From contig CAWIAX010000003.1 in the NCBI GenBank assembly GCA_963834305.1, positions 930,001-994,000 on the forward strand: 64,000 nt of DNA, written 5' to 3'. Made by a program: the position numbers and the translations under genes. This document shows positions 24,260 through 31,227 of this stretch, in pieces. This DNA comes from JACCXG01 sp963834305 (GTDB lineage Bacteria; Acidobacteriota; Vicinamibacteria; Vicinamibacterales; 2-12-FULL-66-21). How positions within the stretch are numbered: the stretch's first letter is position 1; each line of letters opens with the position of its first letter. The notes under the pieces are model-generated. The model was not told the origin of the DNA. It saw only the letters and a program-made list of their open reading frames with translations, and ran no database searches.

Positions 24260-24805
24260 GGTGTTCCAGAGCACCAGCAGCAGGAGCAGCCCCCCTGCCA
24301 ACACAATCGCGAGCGCCGTGTAGAGGCGGAGCCTGAGCTTGCGTCGCTGGACTTCCGCCAGCCTCAGCTCGGCGATGTTGAGCCACAGCGCCTTGTGCAG
24401 CTTCAGGTCGGTCCGGTCCCCGCGAGTGGCCGGCCGTCCGTCCGGGCCTGCCGGAGGGACCGTGGTTTCCACCGGCGCGATGAAGCGGTAGCCGCGTTTC
24501 GGGATCGTCTCGATGTAGAGCGGCTGGTCGGCGTCCTCGTTCAGGGCGTCGCGGACCTGCTTGATTGCCGTGTTGACCCCCTGGTCGAAGTCCACGAACG
24601 TCTCCGCATCCCAGAGCAGCTGGCGGATCTCTTCCCGCGACACCACCACCCCCGGGCGGCTGGCGAGCAGGTGGAGGAGCCTGAACGGCTGAGGTTTGAG
24701 CCGCACCTCCCGCCGGTTCCGCAGGAGCTGTCCAGCTTCGGCGTCCAGCTCGTACGCCCCGAAACGGATTGTTGAAGGAGGAACAGGCACCAGGCTCTCC
24801 GGCAT
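24257..24805 (-). CDS. Winged-helix DNA-binding protein with C-terminal membrane anchor
   Basis: 182 residues. About 10-105 is an OmpR/PhoB-type winged helix: IRFGAYELDAEAGQLLRNRR, RLKPQPFRLLHLLASRPGVV, SREEIRQLLWDAETFVDFDQ, and NTAIKQVRDALNEDADQPLY then IETIPKRGYRFIAPVE. The C-terminus has one membrane span (about 160-180) and ends LLLLLVLWNT. This is the CadC-like layout common in Acidobacteriota, here without the usual TPR or propeller part, so the protein is short. The start at 24805 fits the domain boundary. It is divergent from the sigma54-AAA-like mini-protein. Confidence 0.83.
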   Translation of the reverse strand: MPESLVPVPPSTIRFGAYELDAEAGQLLRNRREVRLKPQPFRLLHLLASRPGVVVSREEIRQLLWDAETFVDFDQGVNTAIKQVRDALNEDADQPLYIETIPKRGYRFIAPVETTVPPAGPDGRPATRGDRTDLKLHKALWLNIAELRLAEVQRRKLRLRLYTALAIVLAGGLLLLLVLWNT

Positions 24806-24962
24806 TTCGGGGGCGGCAGCCGGGTCAACGGCTGTACAGACGGCCAGGCAACTGCTTGAAACGATTGACCTTCCCCAGTCACTCAGCAATCGGGCCGAAA
24901 CCCGGTCTTTTGACGCGGAACCCGACGTAAGAGTGTATCGAAAGACCCACGGGGAGGGCATC

Positions 24963-25475
24963 ATGGCAAACGGGAATTACGGCAAGACAGTGGACTGGGC
25001 CGGGCCAGCCGCCGCACACATGGCCACCGACCTGCGGTTGGCCGCGGTGACCGACCTTCCGGTCCTGCTGTCGGGCCCGCCGGCGGCGTGCCAGGAGATT
25101 GCGCGGGAGCTGGACCGGCGGAGCGGAGGGGACCGCCGCGCCGTCGAGGTGGTGGACTGCCGGCAGGCCGGAGCCGTCGCCATGCTGACCGGCCTGGTGC
25201 GCCGCGAGGCGGAGCACAATGGAACCCAGGCGTCCGTCCTGCTGCAGGAAGTGCACGCGCTGGACCTGGCCGACCAGGCGCTGCTCGAGAAGGAGATCGA
25301 GGAGGTGCGCACCCACCCCCGGCACCCGGTCCGGATCCTGGCGTCCTCGTCCGCGCCGTTGTTCGAACGGGTGATGGACCAGCTCTTCAGTGAGCGGCTG
25401 TTCTACCGCCTCAACATGATTCACGTGGTAGTCCCGGCTACAACGAGTCCCGTAGCCTCGAACCCTGAACCGTGA
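24963..25475 (+). CDS. Stand-alone degenerate sigma54-AAA-like protein, copy 2
   Basis: 170 residues, ATG at 24963 with GGGAGG at 24952-24957. It shows the order of a sigma54-activator AAA+ domain with its active residues lost: PVLLSGPPAACQEIARELD stands at the P-loop (no GKT/S), ASVLLQEVHALDLADQALLE at Walker B (Gln for Asp), VRILASSSAPLFERVM at sensor I (Ser for Asn), and SERLFYRLNMIHVVVP at the DLYYRLNV segment. There is no GAFTGA loop or DNA-binding domain. It resembles copy 1 at 12066 in layout and size. The last codons (ASNPEP and stop) are made from the first units of a GAACCNN repeat array. Confidence 0.62.
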   Translation: MANGNYGKTVDWAGPAAAHMATDLRLAAVTDLPVLLSGPPAACQEIARELDRRSGGDRRAVEVVDCRQAGAVAMLTGLVRREAEHNGTQASVLLQEVHALDLADQALLEKEIEEVRTHPRHPVRILASSSAPLFERVMDQLFSERLFYRLNMIHVVVPATTSPVASNPEP

Positions 25476-25576
25476 ACGAGCGAACCCTTGAACGAGCGAA
25501 CCCTGAACGAGCGAACCCTGAACCTTGAACCCTGAACCAGCGAACCTTGAACCTTGCACCCTGAACCCTGAACCCC
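25460..25576. repeat. GAACCNN repeat array E
   Basis: Sixteen units beginning GAAC (one GCAC): eleven are 7 bp (GAACCCT, GAACCGT, GAACCTT and so on) and five are 8 bp (GAACGAGC, GAACCCTT, GAACCAGC). The array begins inside the coding sequence of the mini-protein, supplies its stop codon, and fills the spacer up to about 25 bp before tadA. Confidence 0.85.
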
Positions 25577-25599
25577 CGCCCCCATGTTAAAATCCCAGA

Positions 25600-26100
25600 T
25601 TGCCTGATTCCGACCAGCCGGACGTCCCGGACGTGGAGGTCCGGGAGCGGTTCATGCGCCAGGCACTCGCGCTGGCGGCTGAAGGCCGGCGTCGCGGCGA
25701 GGTGCCCGTCGGGGCCGTCGTCGTGCTCGGCGGCGAGGTGGTGGGAGCGGGCTTCAATCAGCCGATCGGGGCGCGGGATCCGACCGCTCACGCGGAGATC
25801 GTGGCCATCCGCGACGCCACGCAGCGGATCGGGAACTACCGGCTGAGCGGCGCCGAGCTCTACGTGACCATCGAGCCGTGTCAGATGTGCGTCGGGGCGA
25901 TGGTGCACGCGCGGGTTGCGCGGGTCGTCTATGGCGCGCGCGAACCGAAGGCCGGCGCGATAGAATCGGCGATGCGCGCGCACGAGCACCCGTCGCTGAA
26001 TCACCGGATCGAGGCCGAGGGCGGGGTGCTGGCGGACGAGTGCCGGGCGCTCATCCAGTCGTTCTTCCAGGAGCGGCGGACCGCCGAGCCGAGAGAGTAA
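25600..26100 (+). CDS. tadA: tRNA-specific adenosine deaminase
   Basis: 166 residues. Zinc/catalytic motifs of the cytidine-deaminase fold: TAHAEIVAIRDA (HAE, catalytic Glu) and TIEPCQMCVGAMVHARV (PCxxC). The N-terminal helix FMRQALALAAEGRRRGEVPV and GAREPKAGAIES region match TadA rather than other deaminases. It makes inosine-34 in tRNA-Arg(ACG), which is encoded at 233. The start is uncertain: a TTG at 25600 gives the full reading, while a GTG at 25633 would match the usual N-terminus better. Confidence 0.93.
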   Translation: MPDSDQPDVPDVEVRERFMRQALALAAEGRRRGEVPVGAVVVLGGEVVGAGFNQPIGARDPTAHAEIVAIRDATQRIGNYRLSGAELYVTIEPCQMCVGAMVHARVARVVYGAREPKAGAIESAMRAHEHPSLNHRIEAEGGVLADECRALIQSFFQERRTAEPRE

Positions 26101-26111
26101 GCCCGCCTTCG

Positions 26112-26130
26112 CCCGGTCGAAGCGACCGGG
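26112..26130 (+). terminator. Hairpin after tadA
   Basis: CCCGGTCG (26112-26119) and CGACCGGG (26123-26130) form a perfect 8-bp stem with a 3-nt loop, 11 bp after the tadA stop and before tRNA-Ser. It is followed by TCTTC rather than a clear U-run. Confidence 0.5.
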
Positions 26131-26188
26131 TCTTCGGCGTGGCGAGGTGGGGAATGTTAAAGGGGCCCCACCGAGCGAAGTAATAAAC

Positions 26189-26277
26189 GGAGAGGTACCG
26201 AAGTGGTCGTAACGGGGGCGCCTCGAAAGCGTCTTGTCCGAAAGGGCACGTGGGTTCGAATCCCACCCTCTCCGCCA
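26189..26277 (+). tRNA. tRNA-Ser (anticodon CGA)
   Basis: An 89-nt class II tRNA with encoded CCA. The acceptor GGAGAGG pairs with CCTCTCC, the anticodon loop is CTCGAAA, the long variable arm is CTTGTCCGAAAGGGCA-like, and the T arm is GTGGGTTCGAATCCCAC. It reads UCG codons. The last 21 bases plus one are repeated at 26796-26817. Confidence 0.97.
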
Positions 26278-26747
26278 ACCTTCGCCAAGCGCTCGTTTCG
26301 CTCGCGGCTACGGCTGGGCAGGCCGCGCAGGCGAGCGCCACGCGAAGGTTGTCCGGCCGTAGCCGCGGAGCGGCGCAGGCCGACTCCAAATCCAGTCCTT
26401 CCTCTACAACCTTCGCCAAGCGCTCGTTTCGCTCGCGGCTACGGCTGGGCAGGCCGCGCAGGCGAGCGCCACGCGAAGGTTGTCCGGCCGTAGCCGCGGA
26501 GCGGCGCAGGCCGACTCCAAATCCAGTCCTTCCTCTATAACCTTCGCCAAGCGCTCGTTTCGCTCGCGGCTACGGCTGGGCAGGCCGCGCAGGCGAGCGC
26601 CACGCGAAGGTTGTCCGGCCGTAGCCGCGGAGCGGCGCAGGCCGACTCCAAATCCAGTCCTTCCTCTATAACCTTCGCCAATCGCTCGCTTCGCTCGCGG
26701 CTACGGCTGGCAAGCCAGCGAGCGAACTCCCCATCACGCGAAGGTTG
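26278..26747. repeat. 131-bp tandem repeat, three full units and a diverged fourth
   Basis: Units start at 26278, 26409, 26540 and 26671, each exactly 131 bp apart. The first three are almost identical; the fourth diverges after about 50 bp. Each unit contains an internal inverted repeat: ACCTTCGC at its start against GCGAAGGT about 70 bp in, and CGCGGCTACGG against CCGTAGCCGCG. So each unit can fold into a large cruciform or RNA hairpin. Open reading frames through it are low-complexity by-products. The block lies directly behind tRNA-Ser. Confidence 0.92.
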
Positions 26748-26795
26748 GCTCACCGACGAATGAGATCCCGCCGAAGCGCGAAGCGCGAAGGCGGA

Positions 26796-26817
26796 CGAAT
26801 CCCACCCTCTCCGCCAA
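26796..26817 (+). repeat. Duplicate of the tRNA-Ser 3' end
   Basis: 22 bp identical to 26257-26278 (from CGAATCCC through the acceptor strand and CCA plus one A). The two copies bracket the 131-bp repeat block. The arrangement looks like an attL/attR pair, or like the residue of a duplicated tRNA, but no integrase or cargo gene lies between. Confidence 0.75.
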
Positions 26818-27087
26818 ATCTAAGCGACCGAAATTAACGGCTTACGCGATCCAATTTTCTGACTGTCCCTGAGGGATCCTTTTCGCTCCACCTTTCGCCA
26901 GTCAGAATCCTCGAAAATAGGCGATCCCGGCACGCAGGTTCCGAACCCACCTGCTTCATCGGGTGACGTCTGACCGCGTCGAGTTCCTTTTATGCGAGTC
27001 TGACTGCCGATTGAGGGGGGCATCAGCTGGCGGATACGGCGGCACTCGCAATGGCCGACTGTTCGAGAATGCCGGCTTGAGCAGGCG

Positions 27088-29835
27088 CTATTCGCTCTTC
27101 AGCACTTCGACGGGATCGACGCGAGTCGCGGCGACGGCTGGGGAAATGCTGGCGAGGATGACCACCGCGATCATCAGCAGGGCAGCGACGGCGTACGGCA
27201 TCGGATCTCGGCTCGTGACCCCAAACAGCTGATTCTCCACGAGACGTCCGCTTGACCACGCGAGCGCCAAGCCTGCGGCCAGGCCCACACTCAGGACGAG
27301 TGCGGCCCGGCGCAAGACGAGCTGCAGGATGCCAGTCGGGGCGGCGCCGATTGCCAGGCGAATGCCGTACTCGCGACGCCGCTCGAGCACGGTTTGTGCG
27401 ATCAGGCCGTGGAGTCCGACCGACGCGAGCACGAAGCCAATCGTTCCCAGCAGGCCGAGCATCCAGGCGAAGAGTCGCTGCTGGCCGAGTTGCCGGTCGA
27501 TGCGGGCCGCGAGCGTCGTCTCCGGCGCGAGGGGAATCGTCGGATCGTATCGGCGCGCGGCTTCAACCGCGAGTCGATACGCCTCTCTCGACCCGAGCGT
27601 CGACCTCACGACGAGATAGGGGCTGTGGATCAGCGGGAACGTGCCGAGCGGTTCATAGAGCAGCGCGTCGGGCGGGCGCTCGATGCCCCTGAAGTGGGAG
27701 TCGCGGGCGATCCCGACCACGTGGAGCGCAACTGTTGCACCCGGGCCGGCCTGCATCAGGATCTCGCGTCCGATCGCCTCGTCTGATCCGAACAGCCGTC
27801 GCGCCAACGCTTCGGTGACGACCACTGGCCTGCGATCCGTCGCCGCGTTGCCAGCTGTCTCCGTCTCGGTGAAAACGCGGCCACGGACGATCGGCAGGCG
27901 AACCGCCGCGAAGTAGTCGGGCGAAACGCCGTTCCGTTCGACGTTCGTCGCCTGGCTCGCATCCTGGCCGGGCAGGTACATCGTGTCGGTCAGGCCGCCG
28001 CTGAACAGTGGAGGACTGAACGCGAGACCCACCGCTTCAATTCCGGGCTGTCCGCGAACCACGTCGGCAATCTGCTTCGCGTATTCGAAGGCCCCAGCAT
28101 CGGTGTAGCCATAGCCACCGACGTCCAGCTTCACCAGCGTCACGCCGGCCGGTTCGAACCCGAGATCCACCGAGCGGAGGTGGCGGAGCGTCATGAGGAA
28201 GAGCAGGGCGCCAACCAGCAACGTCAGTGAAAGAGCCACCTGTACGGCCGCCAAGGTGTGCCGAAGCCGGCCGACGCGAGGTGGCCCGGTGCGAATCCCT
28301 CGCCCGAGTGCGCCGGTGACCGACTCGCGAACCGCCAGCAGTGCCGGCGCAACGCCCGCACACGTGCCCACGACGACCGCCACACCGGCCACCGCGAGAA
28401 CCACGCGCCAGTTGATGGCGACCTCGATCGTGCCGATGCCCGGCAGCGCGACATCGGACAGGACCCGGCCAAGGCCGGCTGCGACGCCGACGCCGGCAAG
28501 AGCGCCGAGAAGGGTCAACAGGATGCTCTCGACAAGGCGGAGTTGGAGCAGCCTGCCCGCGCCCGCGCCGAGCGCTTTCCGAACCGCCACGTCGCGTCCC
28601 GATGCCAGCCCGGTGAAGATCAGCAGGTTCGCGACATTGGTCATTCCCAGCAGGACGAGCAGTCCCGCGACGGCCCCGATGAGTTGCATCGCGCGCCACG
28701 CGACCGCTTGGAGCGAGGCTGGAGCGGCCAGGCCCGGCTGCAGGATCGGCACGATGGTCAGGGAGGGCTTGAGCGAGCCCAGCTTCCGCCCAACAACCGC
28801 GCGTGTCCGAGCCGTCAGCTCGGCGGTGGTCTGGGCGAGACTCGCGCCGGGGGCCATCCGGACGATGTAGTCGTGGAAGGGCCCTTGGTTGGGGCCGTAG
28901 GCCCAGCGAGATGGCGGGAAGCTGTTCGCGCGTCGGTAGCTCATCCCGGGGATCCAGAATTCCGACGGTTGGGAAGCGTTCGTCCCGAGAAAGGCGGCTG
29001 GGGTGACGCCGATGACGGTGAAGGGCACGCTGTTCACCAGGACGGCCCGTCCGACGGCGGCGCCGGGTGCGCCAAAAAGTGCTCGCGCAAGGCCCTCGTT
29101 CAGCACCATAACCGAATCGCCGCCCGGCGCCGAGTCTTCTTCGGCGCGGAACGTTCGTCCGGCGATCAGGCGGACGCCGAGCACGTCGAAGTAGTTGGCG
29201 GTGATCGCCGTGCCGAGGGCGAGACGGGGCGCGACGCCGTCCAGCGCCAAGCCACACGAGATCGATGTCTGCCCCGCGATCCCCGCGACGGCTGTCGCGC
29301 CCTGCCGGATGTCCGCGAGGTTGGCGTACGAGATTTGGTGTGGAATGAGCCCGTCGCGCATCGGCGTTCCGAATGCGTAGTGGAGTAAACGGTCCTGATC
29401 GGCGACGCCCGGAAGCGGTCTGAAGAAGAGCGCGTCCGCCATGCCGATCACCGCCGCGGTCGGGCCCAGACTGACAGCCAGGGTGGCGATGATGGTGGCG
29501 GAGAGCAGCGAGCGCTTGCGCAGGGTCCGCACGGCATATCGAACGTCGTGCCAGCAACCTCGGAGCAGACGGCCTCGAGGGGCAGCTTCGAGGCCGGCGA
29601 GGTTCGGCGGTCGAGCAGGTTCGTGTGCCGACACCAGGCGACCGAGGTCATCGTCCCCCTCGAGCTCTCGCCACGCGCGCCGCTCGGCTTCGGCGGCCGG
29701 CTGGCCCGAGGCCAACAGCGTCTGGTAGCGATCCTCGATGTGCTGGGCAACCTCAACGACGATCCCGGATTCCCGCTCGGGAGGCAGTCGTGCCGCCGAG
29801 AGCCGTCGCCGAATCTCCCCTCTCCAGTCAGGCAT
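27088..29835 (-). CDS. ADOP-type ABC transporter permease (MacB/FtsX fold)
   Basis: 915 residues. The N-terminal 80 residues form a soluble extension (RREIRRRLSAARL-like, with VEVAQHIEDRYQTLLASGQ) typical of acidobacterial duplicated orphan permeases. Two copies of a MacB periplasmic core plus FtsX domain follow: span at about 108-130 (SATIIATLAVSLGPTAAVIG), core ending near 370, three spans about 385-500, second copy with span at about 535-555, second core, and three terminal spans ending VAATRVDPVEVLKSE. No ATPase is adjacent. It shares an 8-bp overlap with the PadR gene, which probably controls it. Confidence 0.93.
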   Translation of the reverse strand: MPDWRGEIRRRLSAARLPPERESGIVVEVAQHIEDRYQTLLASGQPAAEAERRAWRELEGDDDLGRLVSAHEPARPPNLAGLEAAPRGRLLRGCWHDVRYAVRTLRKRSLLSATIIATLAVSLGPTAAVIGMADALFFRPLPGVADQDRLLHYAFGTPMRDGLIPHQISYANLADIRQGATAVAGIAGQTSISCGLALDGVAPRLALGTAITANYFDVLGVRLIAGRTFRAEEDSAPGGDSVMVLNEGLARALFGAPGAAVGRAVLVNSVPFTVIGVTPAAFLGTNASQPSEFWIPGMSYRRANSFPPSRWAYGPNQGPFHDYIVRMAPGASLAQTTAELTARTRAVVGRKLGSLKPSLTIVPILQPGLAAPASLQAVAWRAMQLIGAVAGLLVLLGMTNVANLLIFTGLASGRDVAVRKALGAGAGRLLQLRLVESILLTLLGALAGVGVAAGLGRVLSDVALPGIGTIEVAINWRVVLAVAGVAVVVGTCAGVAPALLAVRESVTGALGRGIRTGPPRVGRLRHTLAAVQVALSLTLLVGALLFLMTLRHLRSVDLGFEPAGVTLVKLDVGGYGYTDAGAFEYAKQIADVVRGQPGIEAVGLAFSPPLFSGGLTDTMYLPGQDASQATNVERNGVSPDYFAAVRLPIVRGRVFTETETAGNAATDRRPVVVTEALARRLFGSDEAIGREILMQAGPGATVALHVVGIARDSHFRGIERPPDALLYEPLGTFPLIHSPYLVVRSTLGSREAYRLAVEAARRYDPTIPLAPETTLAARIDRQLGQQRLFAWMLGLLGTIGFVLASVGLHGLIAQTVLERRREYGIRLAIGAAPTGILQLVLRRAALVLSVGLAAGLALAWSSGRLVENQLFGVTSRDPMPYAVAALLMIAVVILASISPAVAATRVDPVEVLKSE

Positions 29836-30172
29836 GGTCAGGCCTCGTCACGAGGTTCACGGCACGGACGAACGCGTCCCACGTGGTTCGATGTGCCGCG
29901 AGGACGCGTCGGCCGGCCGCGGTGATTCGATACATCCGCCGACGTCGAGTGCCGGCCTCTTCCAGCCACCGTCCGGTGATCCAGCCGCGCCGCTCGAGTC
30001 GATAAAGCAGGGGATAGAGCGACGCGGCGTAGAAGGTCAGGGCGCCCTTCGAGCGCAGGTCGATCAAGCGGGCGATATCGTACCCGTGGAGCGCGCGGTC
30101 CTCCACGAGCGACAGGATGAGGAACTCGGCCGAACCCTTTTTCAACTCACCGTCTAGCTGTGGAGCACTCAT
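29828..30172 (-). CDS. PadR-family transcriptional regulator
   Basis: 114 residues, a compact PadR winged helix: KKGSAEFLILSLVEDRALHG, YDIARLIDLRSKG, LYPLLYRLERRGWITGRWLE and RRRRMYRITAAGRRVLA. Its stop overlaps the ADOP start by 8 bp, so the two are coupled. This PadR-permease pairing is common in Acidobacteriota and usually means the regulator represses its own operon. Confidence 0.93.
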   Translation of the reverse strand: MSAPQLDGELKKGSAEFLILSLVEDRALHGYDIARLIDLRSKGALTFYAASLYPLLYRLERRGWITGRWLEEAGTRRRRMYRITAAGRRVLAAHRTTWDAFVRAVNLVTRPDHA

Positions 30173-30547
30173 ATGTGGGACTGCAACACTATATCACACA
30201 GGTCCAGCCGAGCAGCGTGCGCAGTCGGCCGGCGGTCCGACCCTGGTATGGAGGGCGTCGTTCGCGGACGTGCAGCGGCTGGTGAGGTGGCGCTACCAGT
30301 GGCTGGCGATCAGCAATACATCCTGGGTGTTTGCGGCGCTGATGCGGTCAAAGGTACTGCTGTTGCACTGCGGCCGGAAGGAGCGCCGGCCCACCAGAGA
30401 GAGCTCGTCGCCCACCTCGGCTGGCGCGCTCCGACGCCAAGGTGGCTTTGAGCGCTCGCCGAGAACGTGGCAGCGCGGAAGCAGGCGTGCTCGGTCCACC
30501 ACTTCGGGGCAGTCGCCGGCGCTGTCCCGCGTGCTTCCTGGCACCAC

Positions 30548-30631
30548 GGCACGGGCGGCGAAAGCCGTAGACGGTACGAGATTCCGTAGGACCGCAAGGC
30601 CCGTGAGGGTTCGAGTCCCTTCGCGCGCACC
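30548..30631 (+). pseudogene. Degenerate tRNA-Leu-like sequence
   Basis: The 3' half is a good tRNA: a variable region with ACCGCAAGG as in many tRNA-Leu genes, T arm GAGGGTTCGAGTCCCTT, acceptor strand CGCGCGC, then ACCA. The 5' half does not fit: the candidate acceptor GCACGGG has two mismatches, the D arm GGCGAAAGCCGTAGA lacks the GG pair, and the anticodon arm is about 4 nt short. I read it as a tRNA-Leu relic, not a working tRNA. Confidence 0.4.
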
Positions 30632-30904
30632 AGTTCTCCGCCCGCCGGAGTTCGAGCGGCGCAGTTGATCCCGGCCGACGCGCCCACGGTACGGCGCCAT
30701 CCCGGCCCGCTAGCAAGAACGCTTACGCCCGCCTTCCCGCCCGGTTGCGCCGCGGGGCACGCCGCCAGCGAGAGAGCGATGATCCATTCGGTGCAACGTC
30801 GGATAGTTTCGCAAAGCTTTCGTCCGAAATTCTGGATGCAAGCTCGTCCTCATGGCATAGTGCCTGCGGAACTCAGCATCTGCAGGGCACGGGAAACAAG
30901 CAGG

Positions 30905-31046
30905 ATGGTGCTAACCAGCGCGATCGTTGGCTCGGCAAGGACTCGAACACCAGATAGTCGAGCGACCCGTGCATCGCGAGCTCGACGGCGGGCTCGATGC
31001 GATCGCCAGCGTATCCGGCGCCGGCGCCAATCCGCACGATCTTCAT
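30905..31046 (-). pseudogene. N-terminal remnant of an AtuA-family protein
   Basis: From ATG at 31046 the peptide runs MKIVRIGAGAGYAGDRIEPA, VELAMHGSLDYLVFES, then after a one-base shift AEPTIALVSTILL. This is the characteristic start of the acyclic terpene utilisation AtuA family (RIGxGAGFxGDRIEPAVELA, DYLVFExLAERTIAL). The family is normally over 400 residues; here about 45 remain. The rest is missing, so the gene is a truncated relic. Confidence 0.6.
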
Positions 31047-31227
31047 GACGGCAACTCCGGATCCCCCCGCGTGCGAACGACTCCGCCCTGCGCGCGCACG
31101 AGCGTCTCTGGTTTCGGGATAAGCTCAGGCGCTGAATCGTATGACCAGTCCGCGCGACTGTCAGGCGAGCGCAGCGGGCGATAAGAGGCAGCCTGCCGCC
31201 TCTGACTCAGGGGGCCATCCGTTCACT

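Larger units (their letters stand above)
30173..31227. other. Spacer with gene remnants, no intact gene
   Basis: About 1 kb without an intact gene. It contains a degenerate tRNA-Leu-like sequence (30548-30631) and the start of an AtuA-like gene (about 30905-31046, minus strand). The segments 30173-30547 and 30632-30904 show no motif I recognise. Confidence 0.55.

Noticed and set aside
26203..26671. Proteins read through tRNA-Ser and the 131-bp repeats
   Set aside because: The readings are low-complexity translations of a GC-rich repeat, and begin inside a tRNA.
26278..26747. CRISPR array
   Set aside because: The unit is 131 bp and repeats end to end without unique spacers; no cas genes are near.
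26189..26817. Prophage or integrative island at tRNA-Ser
   Set aside because: The interval between the tRNA and its duplicated tail is about 520 bp and contains no integrase, excisionase or cargo gene.
30293..30700. Several minus-strand readings around 30.3-30.7 kb
   Set aside because: They are the antisense of a tRNA-like sequence; such readings are well-known spurious calls.
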